A DNA stretch of 9,398 nt from Deltaproteobacteria bacterium (GCA_030640695.1 DAOWIX010000184.1:1-9398); one strand, 5' to 3'; positions 1-6,290 are shown, numbered from the stretch's first letter. Notes: generated from the sequence alone by a model not told the origin. A program made the numbers and translations.

Positions 1-87
1 ACCGAGACTTTTCTAAATCAACAAAAGGGGCAACTCATCCTTGCCCTCTCAGGGGGCAAGGCAAAGTACCCCCTTCAAGGGGTTATC
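1..87 (+). other. 3' tail of an unseen upstream transcription unit
   Basis: No gene can be named here. One frame closes at TAA 14-16, which could be the end of an upstream gene, but another frame stays open to 169-171, so the reading frame cannot be decided from this window. The stretch holds two small inverted repeats: CCTTGCCC (39-46) with GGGCAAGG (54-61), and CCCC (70-73) with GGGG (79-82). They precede the terminator at 88-116 and look like the 3' untranslated part of a transcript entering from the left. Confidence 0.35.
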
Positions 88-116
88 AAAACCGGCCCCT
101 CTGGGGTCGGTTTTTT
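88..116 (+). terminator. Intrinsic terminator of the upstream unit
   Basis: The stem AAAACCGGCCCC (88-99) pairs with GGGGTCGGTTTT (103-114), with one G-T wobble at 95/107 and a three-base TCT loop. A run of six T (111-116) follows. This is a classic Rho-independent terminator ending rightward transcription before the tRNA promoter. Confidence 0.88.
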
Positions 117-141
117 ATTTGCAGTTAGATTAAAAATCAGG

Positions 142-170
142 TTGACAGACGATATCTTTTCCACTATTTA
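142..170 (+). promoter_or_regulatory. Sigma70 promoter of the tRNA-His gene
   Basis: A perfect -35 TTGACA (142-147), a 17-base spacer and a -10 TATTTA (165-170) lie 51 bases before the tRNA. The predicted start is near 177. The upstream terminator and this promoter make the tRNA an independent single-gene unit. Confidence 0.8.
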
Positions 171-221
171 GTGTCCCCTTCGGAAAATTGAAGTAGATGG
201 TCGTTTACTTTGTAATTTTAT

Positions 222-299
222 GGTGGGTATAGCTCAGTTGGTTAGAGCGCAGGATTGTGGCTCCTGAGGCCGAGGGTTCAACCCCCTCTACTCACCCCA
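222..299 (+). tRNA. tRNA-His (anticodon GTG), CCA encoded
   Basis: The cloverleaf folds fully. The acceptor stem is 223-229 with 289-295, containing one G-T pair (226/292). The anticodon stem CAGGA/TCCTG (250-254, 262-266) holds the loop TTGTGGC with GTG at 257-259. The T arm GAGGG/CCCTC (272-276, 284-288) has loop TTCAACC. The extra 5' G at 222 faces C296; this G-1:C73 pair is the identity element of histidine tRNAs and confirms the assignment. CCA is encoded at 297-299. It decodes CAC/CAU. The gene stands alone between its own promoter and terminator. Confidence 0.97.
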
Positions 300-305
300 A
301 GAATT

Positions 306-358
306 AAAAACCCGGAGCAGAATCGCTAGAAATTGCGATTCTGCTCCGGGTTTTTTGT
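306..358. terminator. Strong, probably bidirectional terminator between tRNA-His and the diiron protein gene
   Basis: A perfect 21-base-pair stem, 306-326 with 335-355, encloses an eight-base loop. On the plus strand it ends in TTTTTT (351-356), closing the tRNA unit. On the minus strand the A-run 306-310 reads as five T, so the same hairpin can terminate the leftward diiron protein gene that stops at 414. Confidence 0.93.
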
Positions 359-398
359 TTTTTATAGTGGACAGTCTTCATCTTCAGTTGGTTTTTCA

Positions 399-413
399 CT
401 GCCCACTGCCCAC
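399..413. repeat. Heptamer array, 2 copies of CTGCCCA, touching the diiron gene stop codon
   Basis: CTGCCCA occurs at 399-405 and 406-412, followed by C413. The next base is the first of CTA (414-416), the complement of the diiron gene's TAG stop. The T-run flank plus array (392-413) is identical over 22 bases to 7993-8014, so it is a relative of the large array near 8000. Confidence 0.85.
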
Positions 414-926
414 CTACATGGGGACAAAGTTATTGGCCTGCCAGTAATCCTCTTTAAGACTGTCGAGTTCCTGGGCAAAGCCGTCGTAGTGGCCTTGCTC
501 CCATTTGACAAGATGGTTGAAGAAAGCTTTTACTTCGGTGTTATCTGAATCTTCAGCGCATTGACGATAGAAGTTGACGGCGTTGAGCTCAAGCTGCATG
601 CCGACGCTTAAAGCACTGATCTCAAAGTGACTCTGTTTGATGCGGGCTTTGAGCTGGGGGCTGAAAATCGGGCCACTGACATCGGCGTTGGGATCAGCCG
701 CCAGTGGTGCGGAGAAATTAAAATCACCGGTTTCAAGGACGCTGCCGTACTGTTTTTTCAGGTAATTGAAGTGGAGCAGCTCTTCTTCCGCAAGTCTTTT
801 GAAGGTCTCTTTTCCTTGCGGGTCTTCAGTTGTTGTAGCGGCGTTACTGTAGAAATGATGGCCGGTCATCTCGGCTTCCATGGCGGTTCTTAAGGCGGCG
901 AGAATTTTTTCATTGGTAGTAGTCAT
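414..926 (-). CDS. Rubrerythrin/ferritin-like diiron protein
   Basis: This 170-residue protein is a four-helix-bundle diiron protein of the rubrerythrin/ferritin-like family, probably cytoplasmic. Ligand candidates fall where the family needs them: Glu19 with Tyr26 in helix 1, Glu49-x-x-His52 (EEELLH) in helix 2, Glu113 in helix 3 (MQLELNAVNFY), and Glu143-x-x-His146 (WEQGH) in helix 4. There is no C-terminal CxxC rubredoxin domain, so it is not a classical rubrerythrin. Related proteins detoxify peroxide or handle iron in anaerobes, but the substrate here is inferred only. The ATG at 926 has a strong Shine-Dalgarno AAGGAG (934-939, minus strand) seven bases upstream. A consensus promoter lies at 1004-1032, and the shared hairpin at 306-358 ends the unit. 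It is monocistronic. Confidence 0.88.
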   Translation of the reverse strand: MTTTNEKILAALRTAMEAEMTGHHFYSNAATTTEDPQGKETFKRLAEEELLHFNYLKKQYGSVLETGDFNFSAPLAADPNADVSGPIFSPQLKARIKQSHFEISALSVGMQLELNAVNFYRQCAEDSDNTEVKAFFNHLVKWEQGHYDGFAQELDSLKEDYWQANNFVPM

Positions 927-1003
927 AGTTTAGCTCCTTAGTAGTTTTGGGCGCTCGACCTTTATGCTCCTTTGTGACTTGACGGATAATTTAAACTGGA
1001 TAC

Positions 1004-1032
1004 TATCTATCTTGTTTGATTTTTTTTGTCAA
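1004..1032 (-). promoter_or_regulatory. Sigma70 promoter of the diiron protein gene
   Basis: Read on the minus strand, a perfect -35 TTGACA (1032-1027), a 17-base spacer and a -10 TAGATA (1009-1004) stand about 78 bases upstream of the start codon. Confidence 0.72.
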
Positions 1033-1124
1033 CAATTTAAGCCTAATTTTAAGTTGTATGATTGTGCTCTTCTCTTGTGCCAGGTTTTGCTGTACTAAAA
1101 ATACCAGAAGATCGACTTTTATCC

Positions 1125-1154
1125 TTGACATAGAAATCCACAATATTATATATT
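1125..1154 (+). promoter_or_regulatory. Promoter of the IPTL-CTERM gene
   Basis: A perfect TTGACA (1125-1130) is followed at 18 bases by TATATT (1149-1154), or at 16 bases by TATATA (1147-1152). The region is very AT-rich, so the exact -10 is uncertain. The leader would be about 70 bases. Confidence 0.6.
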
Positions 1155-1179
1155 AAATATATTGTATATGTATAATATT
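1142..1179. repeat. Inverted repeat over the -10 region, possible operator
   Basis: AATATTATA (1142-1150) and TATAATATT (1171-1179) are perfect inverted copies separated by 20 bases. The left arm overlaps the candidate -10 of the IPTL-CTERM gene. A dimeric regulator could bind here, but the AT-rich context makes chance pairing possible. Confidence 0.4.
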
Positions 1180-1229
1180 CGTGTTTGTACTTATTCAGTT
1201 AACTATTTTATTGGCTAATGGAGGCGTAG

Positions 1230-1724
1230 ATGCAATTAAAACTCTTGAAGAAATTATTTTTTATGGTTACATTTTGCTTCTTTGTGCTTTTACCTTTTCA
1301 GGTATTAGCGATACCTACTGTTACTTGTAATAGCCCGATGTCTGTGACTCAGGGGGTGGGAGGATCGCATCCGGTCGCTGCTGTTGCCTCCGTAGACACT
1401 GATAATATAGTGGCTTTTGGGATAATTGTGAGTCCAGCCGAGCCCGGGATTACGTTAGAAAACATCACCCCTCCATTGCCAGCGCTAGCTTCAGTTACAG
1501 GTGATATCACAGTTGATAACTCAGTTTTGGCAGGGACTTACACGGTTACAGTGACAGCCGAGGAGGATGGTTGAGAAACCGGTTCCAGCTCGTGTCAGTT
1601 GGAAATTACTGTTGTGGATCCTGCCATTCCTACGTTGAATGAATGGGGAATGATTTTTATGGCTCTGCTATTGGCGGGGTACAGCCTTTGCTATATGAGG
1701 AGAAAAAACGACTCTGTATATTAG
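1230..1724 (+). pseudogene. Secreted Ig-like-looking protein with IPTL-CTERM tail, interrupted by an in-frame TGA
   Basis: The ATG at 1230 follows a good GGAGG (1220-1224). Residues 1-27 form a signal peptide (Lys-rich start, hydrophobic core, VLA cleavage site). A beta-rich Ser/Thr/Val domain follows with a single Cys near residue 33, ending ...TYTVTVTAEEDG, then TGA at 1572-1574 (product 114 residues). The same frame continues open for 49 codons: a second Cys (codon 122), another beta strand, then IPTLNEWG, a hydrophobic helix and MRRK, closing at TAG 1722-1724. That tail is the IPTL-CTERM sorting signal recognised by exosortase-type enzymes. The intact protein would be about 164 residues and displayed at the cell envelope. 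A single G-to-T change from GGA (Gly) explains the TGA. As read, the product would be secreted without its anchor and without its possible disulfide partner. A recent nonsense mutation is most likely; readthrough or a sequencing error cannot be excluded. Confidence 0.72.
1626..1709 (+). other. IPTL-CTERM protein-sorting signal
   Basis: In the frame continuing after the TGA, the segment begins IPTLNEWG, matches the IPTLxxWG signature, then has a roughly 17-residue hydrophobic stretch and ends with a basic cluster (MRRK). The tripartite motif-helix-basic design is that of exosortase substrates; the known partner for this signature is exosortase H. No exosortase gene is in the window. Confidence 0.85.
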
Positions 1725-1808
1725 AAAAAAGACTCTTATCACTTGGTGAAAAAGTGTCGTAGGAAGGGCAATGCAGATGGTTGTCGGCTCTATGACTAAT
1801 GAAATCTT

Positions 1809-1845
1809 AAATAACCCCCGAAAAAAACTTTTCGGGGGTTATTTT
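1809..1845 (+). terminator. Intrinsic terminator after the IPTL-CTERM gene
   Basis: A 16-base-pair stem pairs 1809-1824 with 1829-1844 around the four-base loop AAAC (1825-1828), with a five-C/five-G core, and ends in TTTTG. It closes the IPTL-CTERM unit and separates it from trkA. Confidence 0.9.
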
Positions 1846-1976
1846 GTTTAATCATTATATCATGCTTCAGGCCTGTTGTTGGCCGAATTTGACTTTCATC
1901 ATCCGGTCTGGTAGGGTCGGTGGCTGATTTTTCCTGGTTGTAATGTTATAGTTGTAATCACTTTTGTGGAGTGTCG

Positions 1977-3332
1977 ATGAAAATTGTTATTTCTGGTTCC
2001 GGTGAAGTTGGTTTCCATCTGGCCGAGCAGCTTGTGACCAGTCATCAGGACGTGGTTCTGATTGAAAAAGATCCACACCGGGCAAAATTTGTGGCCGATC
2101 ATCTCGACTGTATGGTGGTTCAGGGTGAGGGCAGTAATCCGGGAACTCTGGCTGAGGCCGGGGTTGATGGGGCCGACACCTTCATTGCTGTCTCCAATCT
2201 TGATGAGGTCAATATCGTTTCCTGTCTGGTGGTCGCCAATGAGTTCAAGGTCAAGACCAAGATCGCCCGGGTACGCAGTATTCAATACCGACGTAGCGGC
2301 ATTTTGAACAATTCATTACTCGGGATTGACTATGTTGTAAATCCCGAGATCGAGGCGGCCCGGGCGATTATGAATATCGTTGCCCATGGGGCTACCGGAG
2401 AGGTTTTGGTCTTCGAGGATACCGATATCCAGTTGCGTAATATTTTTGTTGATGCAAGCTCCCCTTTTCGCGATAAAAGCCTGCGTGAGATTCGCCGTGA
2501 GATTCGTTACAATTTTATTATCGCCGGGATCAGCCGGGATGATGAAGTAATTATTCCCTATGGTGATACTATAATTTCTGAAGGGGATCGTATCTATATC
2601 GTTTCGAGTCATCAAAATATGGAGCGGATATTTGCCAGTGCCGGCCGTTTTCGTCATAAATTACATAATGTGGTAGTTGTCGGCGGTGGCAAAATCGGCT
2701 GTTATGTCAGTGAGTTTCTGTTGGCTACCGGTCGCAGTGTCAAAATTGTCGAAAAGGATTATAAACACTGCAAATATCTGGCCGAACGTTTTCCCGATGC
2801 CCTGGTGATTAACGAGGATATCTCCGACGAAAAGCTTTTTGATGATGAACAGCTCCATGCCTCCGACTTGATGGTGACCACGACCCCGGATGAAGCTCTC
2901 AATATGCTGACTGCCATCTATGCTAAAAGTCTTGGTATCAAGCGGGTTGTTCCGGTCGTCAATAAGTCAAACTATCTCAATATAGCCGACAAACTCGGTA
3001 TCGATGCGACCGTCAGTCCAAAAGCGAGTTCCGTCAGCGCTATTCTCAAATATGTGAGGCGCGGTAATGTTAAACGGGTTCATTCGATTTTTGACGGCAA
3101 GGCTGAGGCGATTGAGTTTACCGTCAACCCCTCCAGTAGGATTGCCGGAAAAATGGTTAAAGAGTTACAGTTGCCGACAGGTTCTCTGGTCGTAGCCGTT
3201 AATCGTCCAGAAGGGGCAACCAGCAAAAACTTTGTCCCCAACGGCGAATTCGTAATTCAAGCGGGCGATAATGTGGTTACCTTTGCTAAAGCCCAACAGG
3301 TCGATTCCTTAGAAGAGCTTTTTCTACATTAA
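1977..3332 (+). CDS. trkA: Trk potassium uptake system NAD-binding protein TrkA
   Basis: TrkA is the cytoplasmic peripheral subunit that gates the Trk potassium channel in response to nucleotide. The protein has the full-length duplicated layout. The first Rossmann (RCK-N) domain starts at residue 1 with GSGEVG (7-12) and the acidic strand end LIEKD; a first RCK-C domain follows. The second Rossmann domain has GGGKIG (236-241) and IVEKD, with a second RCK-C domain to the end. The length, 451 residues, is typical. I chose ATG 1977 because GGAG (1968-1971) sits five bases before it; the in-frame GTG at 1971 overlaps that ribosome site and would only add two residues. trkH follows after 111 bases on the same strand, so the channel pore and its regulator are probably one operon. 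No convincing consensus promoter is seen in 1846-1976. Confidence 0.96.
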   Translation: MKIVISGSGEVGFHLAEQLVTSHQDVVLIEKDPHRAKFVADHLDCMVVQGEGSNPGTLAEAGVDGADTFIAVSNLDEVNIVSCLVVANEFKVKTKIARVRSIQYRRSGILNNSLLGIDYVVNPEIEAARAIMNIVAHGATGEVLVFEDTDIQLRNIFVDASSPFRDKSLREIRREIRYNFIIAGISRDDEVIIPYGDTIISEGDRIYIVSSHQNMERIFASAGRFRHKLHNVVVVGGGKIGCYVSEFLLATGRSVKIVEKDYKHCKYLAERFPDALVINEDISDEKLFDDEQLHASDLMVTTTPDEALNMLTAIYAKSLGIKRVVPVVNKSNYLNIADKLGIDATVSPKASSVSAILKYVRRGNVKRVHSIFDGKAEAIEFTVNPSSRIAGKMVKELQLPTGSLVVAVNRPEGATSKNFVPNGEFVIQAGDNVVTFAKAQQVDSLEELFLH

Positions 3333-3406
3333 TGAAGATGCTTTGCCCACCAGCCGTGAATAATCTTCTGGTCGGAAGTGGCCAGTTAACCTCTAACCCC
3401 TTACCG

Positions 3407-3439
3407 CTGACGACTGGCAACTGACGACTGGCAACTGAG
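3407..3439. repeat. Heptamer array CTGACGA-CTGGCAA x2 directly before trkH
   Basis: The 14-base unit CTGACGACTGGCAA occurs perfectly at 3407-3420 and 3421-3434, followed by CTGAG. It is built from two heptamers sharing CTG at position 1 and A at position 7, the same skeleton as the CTGCCCA arrays elsewhere in the window. It ends four bases before the trkH start codon and so fills the place where its ribosome site should be. Confidence 0.8.
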
Positions 3440-3443
3440 TTTT

Positions 3444-4958
3444 ATGAACCCTAAAATTGTTCTACGGATTATATCTTATCTCCTCCTGATTGTCTGCGGT
3501 TTTATGCTGACGGCAGTTGCGGTGGCTCTCTATTTTCGGGAGTTTGCGGTCTCCAGGGCTTTCGCCGAGCCGATTGTGTTGACAGTCATGCTCGCTGGTA
3601 TCTTTCTTTTTACGACCCGCAATTCTGGTCGTAGCCAGCCCTCCTTCAAGGACGGTTTTCTCTTTGTTGTTGGCGGTTGGGGGATGGCCGCCTTGCTTGG
3701 TGCTCTGCCTTTTTATCTCTCCGGGACGATTCCCTCATTTTGCGATGCCTATTTTGAGGCCATCTCCGGTTTTACGACCACCGGGGCCTCAATTTTGACC
3801 GAGATTCAGAGTCTGCCCCGGGCCATTCTTTACTGGCGTTCGCTGACCCACTGGCTGGGAGGTATGGGAATCGTGGTCCTCACGGTAGCGATCCTGCCGC
3901 TGCTTGGCGTCGGTGGTCTACAGCTGGTTAAGGCTGAGGCCCCAGGGCCGACGGTTGATAAAATTACCCCGCGGATTGCCGAGACGGCCAAGTATCTCTG
4001 GTACATCTATCTTGGTATGACAGTCATTGAAACTCTACTTTTAATGGGCGGCAACATGAGTTTTCTCGATGCCCTGACACATACTTTCGGAACTGTTGCT
4101 ACGGGTGGATTTTCGACCATGAATGCCAGCGTGGCTCATTTTGATTCCGCTTATATTGATTGGGTGATCACCTTCTTTATGGTCGCCGCCGGGATGAATT
4201 TTGTTCTCCATTTCCGTCTTTTAACCGGCAACGTCCAGACGCTTTTTACAAATACCGAACTTAAAGCTTACCTTCTGATTTTTCTCTCTGCGACCTTGAT
4301 AGTCGCCTATAAATTGCACCTTGATGTCTATCAAGGATTTGCCGATGCTTTGCGTTACGCCGCATTCCAGGTGGCTTCAATTCTGACGACCACGGGCTTC
4401 GCTACGGCTGATTATGAGAAGTGGCCATATCTGGCCCAAGCCGTACTGCTGCTCTTAATGTTTGTCGGTGGTTGTTCGGGTTCGACCGGTGGTGGAATCA
4501 AGGTGATCAGGATTGTCACCCTCTTTAAGCAGGCGGTCAACGAGATGAAGTATCTGATCCACCCTAAGGCGATTTTCCCTTTGCGTTTTTCCGGTCAGGT
4601 GGTGCGTAAGAATATTGTCTATGCGATCTCCGGATTTTTCTTTCTCTATATTACGATCTTGTTACTGGTCACCTTTGTTGTCACCCTTGCCGGGGTTGAT
4701 CTTTTAAGTGCCGTAGCTACGGCTCTGGCGACCGTCGGCAATATCGGTCCTGGTTTTGGGGTTATTGGGCCGACTTGCAACTACGCTCACTTTCCCGATT
4801 TTGTTAAATGGGTCTTAAGTTTTGCCATGCTCGCCGGGCGTCTTGAACTCTACACCGTCTTCGTTCTCTTTACCCCGATGTTCTGGCCGCGCGAGTGTAA
4901 ATTGTTTACTTCTGAAAAAAGGGCTATATCGATTTATTGTCGATATAGCCCTTTTTAA
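3444..4958 (+). CDS. trkH: Trk potassium uptake system membrane protein TrkH
   Basis: TrkH is the inner-membrane pore subunit of the Trk potassium transporter. All four pore loops with selectivity-filter glycines are present: TTTG (111-114), TVATGG (217-222), TTTGF (315-319) and VGNIGP (431-436). The conserved GGCSGSTGGG turn (342-351) and the terminal AGRLE block (464-468) are also seen. Multiple hydrophobic segments span the length. It follows trkA in the same direction and is gated by it. The ATG at 3444 has only a weak TGAG upstream, inside a heptamer array; the next Met (21) is within the first membrane segment, so 3444 is retained. The family normally ends shortly after FWxR (about residue 483). 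Here about 20 extra residues continue (from CKLFTSEK), encoded by the terminator hairpin, which suggests the original stop was lost by a small indel near 4891-4900. Confidence 0.94.
   Translation: MNPKIVLRIISYLLLIVCGFMLTAVAVALYFREFAVSRAFAEPIVLTVMLAGIFLFTTRNSGRSQPSFKDGFLFVVGGWGMAALLGALPFYLSGTIPSFCDAYFEAISGFTTTGASILTEIQSLPRAILYWRSLTHWLGGMGIVVLTVAILPLLGVGGLQLVKAEAPGPTVDKITPRIAETAKYLWYIYLGMTVIETLLLMGGNMSFLDALTHTFGTVATGGFSTMNASVAHFDSAYIDWVITFFMVAAGMNFVLHFRLLTGNVQTLFTNTELKAYLLIFLSATLIVAYKLHLDVYQGFADALRYAAFQVASILTTTGFATADYEKWPYLAQAVLLLLMFVGGCSGSTGGGIKVIRIVTLFKQAVNEMKYLIHPKAIFPLRFSGQVVRKNIVYAISGFFFLYITILLLVTFVVTLAGVDLLSAVATALATVGNIGPGFGVIGPTCNYAHFPDFVKWVLSFAMLAGRLELYTVFVLFTPMFWPRECKLFTSEKRAISIYCRYSPF
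4915..4956. terminator. Bidirectional terminator between convergent trkH and the WXXGXW gene, overlapping the end of trkH
   Basis: A 17-base-pair stem pairs 4916-4932 with 4940-4956 around a seven-base loop (4933-4939). It gives five T on the plus strand (4952-4956) and six T on the minus strand (4920-4915). The trkH frame runs straight through it, and its TAA (4956-4958) begins at the last base of the T-run. Confidence 0.9.
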
Positions 4959-4991
4959 GTTTGTAATTTGTCGAAAATCCTGAATATTTTA

Positions 4992-5010
4992 CTGCCCACT
5001 AACGACTGAT
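4992..5010. repeat. Degenerate heptamer array touching the WXXGXW gene stop codon
   Basis: CTGCCCA (4992-4998), CTAACGA (4999-5005) and CTGAT (5006-5010) are in heptamer register. The next three bases, TCA (5011-5013), are the complement of the gene's TGA stop. It mixes the CCC and ACG heptamer types seen in the other arrays. Confidence 0.65.
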
Positions 5011-5346
5011 TCAGCGCCAATGACCGGGAATCCACCGGCCTCTGGCATTGCGGTGACCGGGAACCCAGGTTGCCCCGCGACGTGGAGCTGGGCCGACTTT
5101 TGTCCAGTGTCCGGGAGCCCAGTTGCCGTTTGCTTTATAGTGCCCTTTTACCCAAACTTTCCCGGCTGGGGCCGTCCCCTTATGTTGCCAATGCCCGGGG
5201 ATGACGACGCCGTTGGGTTTCGTGTGAGGTGCTACCCAGACAAAATTGGGCCCCGGTTTCGGCGGCTTGGCATGGGCACAGGAGACGCTGGCCAGAGGTA
5301 AAAGAAAAGCAATTAAGATTATAAAAACTTTGATCTTTCTGAACAT
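5011..5346 (-). CDS. Small secreted WXXGXW-repeat protein
   Basis: A 111-residue exported protein of unknown function. Residues 1-26 form a signal peptide with an AHA cleavage site. A Cys at 23 is present, but its -3 residue does not fit a lipobox, so a lipoprotein is less likely. The mature chain is basic, Pro/Gly/Trp-rich and made of about five repeats of the type W-[VIA]-x-G-H-[WY]: VIPGHW, WVKGHY, WAPGHW, WVPGHR and WIPGHW, the last at the C-terminus. This resembles the YXWGXW/WXXGXW repeat families, whose members are small envelope proteins; no biochemical role is established that I can name. The ATG at 5346 follows a strong AGGAGG five bases upstream. It lies 49 bases downstream of the cyclophilin gene on the same strand and probably ends that operon, closed by the hairpin at 4915-4956. 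Confidence 0.82.
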   Translation of the reverse strand: MFRKIKVFIILIAFLLPLASVSCAHAKPPKPGPNFVWVAPHTKPNGVVIPGHWQHKGTAPAGKVWVKGHYKANGNWAPGHWTKVGPAPRRGATWVPGHRNARGRWIPGHWR

Positions 5347-5395
5347 GCTGGCCTCCTTTTTTTGAATGGTTTAAAGTTTGATGTGACACTCGCAC

Positions 5396-5998
5396 CTATT
5401 TCTTATCATTTTCAGCCGCAGCTTTTTGACGGCGGGCTGAAGTAATGAATACCGGCTCTACCGGAACGTCCCGGTAGTGACCTTTGGTGGTGGTTTTGAC
5501 GCCAGCCATTTTGTCGATAACGCTGATCCCTTCAACCACCTTGGCAAAAACTGCGTAACCGAAATCACGGCTGCCGTGGTCGAGATTGCTGTTATTTTTC
5601 AGGTTGATAAAGAACTGACTGGTGGCGCTGTTGATCTGTGATGTGCGGGCCATTGAGAGGGTAGCTCTCAAGTTGCGCAAGCCATTATCAGCTTCGTTCT
5701 TGATTGGCTCATTATTCTTCTTTTTTTCCATTTCTGCATCAAAACCACCACCTTGCAGGACAAAACCCGGAATGACGCGATGAAAAATGGTTCCGTCATA
5801 AAAGCCTGAATCAACATAATCAAGAAAGTTTTTTACAGTGATCGGGGCCTTCTCCGGATAGAGCTCAAGTACCATGGTTCCCATGCTGGTCTCCAGGACC
5901 ACCCGGGGGTTGTCGGCTGCCGCCTCGGAAACTGTCGGCAGCCCAGTTGAAAATGCCATAAAAAGTCCACCTAATAACAAAATTTTAATTGCCAGCAT
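5396..5998 (-). CDS. Periplasmic cyclophilin-type peptidyl-prolyl cis-trans isomerase
   Basis: This 200-residue protein catalyses cis-trans isomerisation of proline peptide bonds and is exported to the periplasm, where it would assist protein folding. A signal peptide covers residues 1 to about 28 (hydrophobic core LLLGGLFMAF, cleavage near EAAA). The cyclophilin domain follows, with FHRVIPGFVLQGGG (72-85) carrying the catalytic Arg74, then SQFFINL and the GYAVFAKVVEG block. It has the short bacterial form and a charged C-terminal tail. I start it at ATG 5998, which has AGGGAG (6006-6011, minus strand) seven bases upstream; the in-frame TTG at 6037 would overlap the preceding gene and put charged residues before the signal peptide. 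It lies 13 bases after the 92-residue gene, so the two are surely co-transcribed. It is comparable to PpiA, but orthology is not shown. Confidence 0.93.
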   Translation of the reverse strand: MLAIKILLLGGLFMAFSTGLPTVSEAAADNPRVVLETSMGTMVLELYPEKAPITVKNFLDYVDSGFYDGTIFHRVIPGFVLQGGGFDAEMEKKKNNEPIKNEADNGLRNLRATLSMARTSQINSATSQFFINLKNNSNLDHGSRDFGYAVFAKVVEGISVIDKMAGVKTTTKGHYRDVPVEPVFITSARRQKAAAENDKK

Positions 5999-6011
5999 AA
6001 ATTTTCTCCCT

Positions 6012-6290
6012 TTAAATCCATTTCTGGAGGGCGGCAATGATCTTGCCGGCCTGTTCTTTGTTTGAGATGTTGAATTTGGACTGCGGCATATAGTTGCCCT
6101 TTACCTTGCGGTAGCGGCGAATGGTATAGAGATCCTTGCCGAAATCCTCTGTTTTTTTATCCCACTGTTGATAGCGAAAGACAATTGTTGTCCAGGCGCC
6201 TCGGGTGAGGATCTCTTTGTCAAGTTCCTTGACGATGAGCTGGCCATCCTCTTCATAGTTTAGGGTTATCTCATCAATTGTTTCCGCCAT
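6012..6290 (-). CDS. 92-residue protein of unknown function, first gene of the cyclophilin operon
   Basis: I do not recognise a named family. The protein has no signal peptide or membrane segment, so it is probably cytoplasmic. It starts with an acidic strand-like part (ITLNYEEDG, then LIVKELDKEIL), passes through GAWTTIVFRYQQWD, then a basic stretch (YTIRRYRKVKGNYMPQSKF), and ends in a helix-like IIAALQKWI. The alternating strands with aromatic and basic residues suggest a compact single-domain fold that could bind nucleic acid or a protein, which is inference only. The ATG at 6290 has AGGAGA about seven bases upstream. Its stop is 13 bases from the cyclophilin start. The balanced composition and good start site say it is a real gene. 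Confidence 0.75.
   Translation of the reverse strand: MAETIDEITLNYEEDGQLIVKELDKEILTRGAWTTIVFRYQQWDKKTEDFGKDLYTIRRYRKVKGNYMPQSKFNISNKEQAGKIIAALQKWI

Larger units (their letters stand above)
927..1229. other. AT-rich divergent promoter region
   Basis: No gene is visible in these 303 bases between the divergent diiron and IPTL-CTERM genes. The region holds one promoter for each direction (1004-1032 minus, 1125-1154 plus). It also has an imperfect hairpin CAATTTAA/TTAAGTTG (1033-1040, 1049-1056, one G-T pair) just upstream of the diiron promoter, and a 9-base inverted repeat at 1142-1179 overlapping and following the plus-strand -10 region. Both repeats could be operators, but no known site is recognised. 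Confidence 0.6.

Noticed and set aside
975..1007. Plus-strand TTGACG (979-984) as a promoter, resembling 8766-8771
   Set aside because: No acceptable -10 follows at 16-18 bases, and the shared bases with 8761-8774 are too few to mean a repeat.
1572..1616. TGA in the IPTL-CTERM gene as a selenocysteine codon
   Set aside because: The downstream bases give only a weak stem with several G-T pairs and no clear SECIS-type apical loop. The domain is structural with no redox site, and other genes in the window use TGA as a normal stop.
1725..1808. Possible riboswitch or small RNA between the IPTL-CTERM stop and its terminator
   Set aside because: No recognisable riboswitch core and no downstream gene before the terminator; it reads as a 3' untranslated region.
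5999..6037. Upstream TTG start of the cyclophilin
   Set aside because: It would overlap the 92-residue gene and spoil the signal peptide; ATG 5998 has a strong ribosome site.
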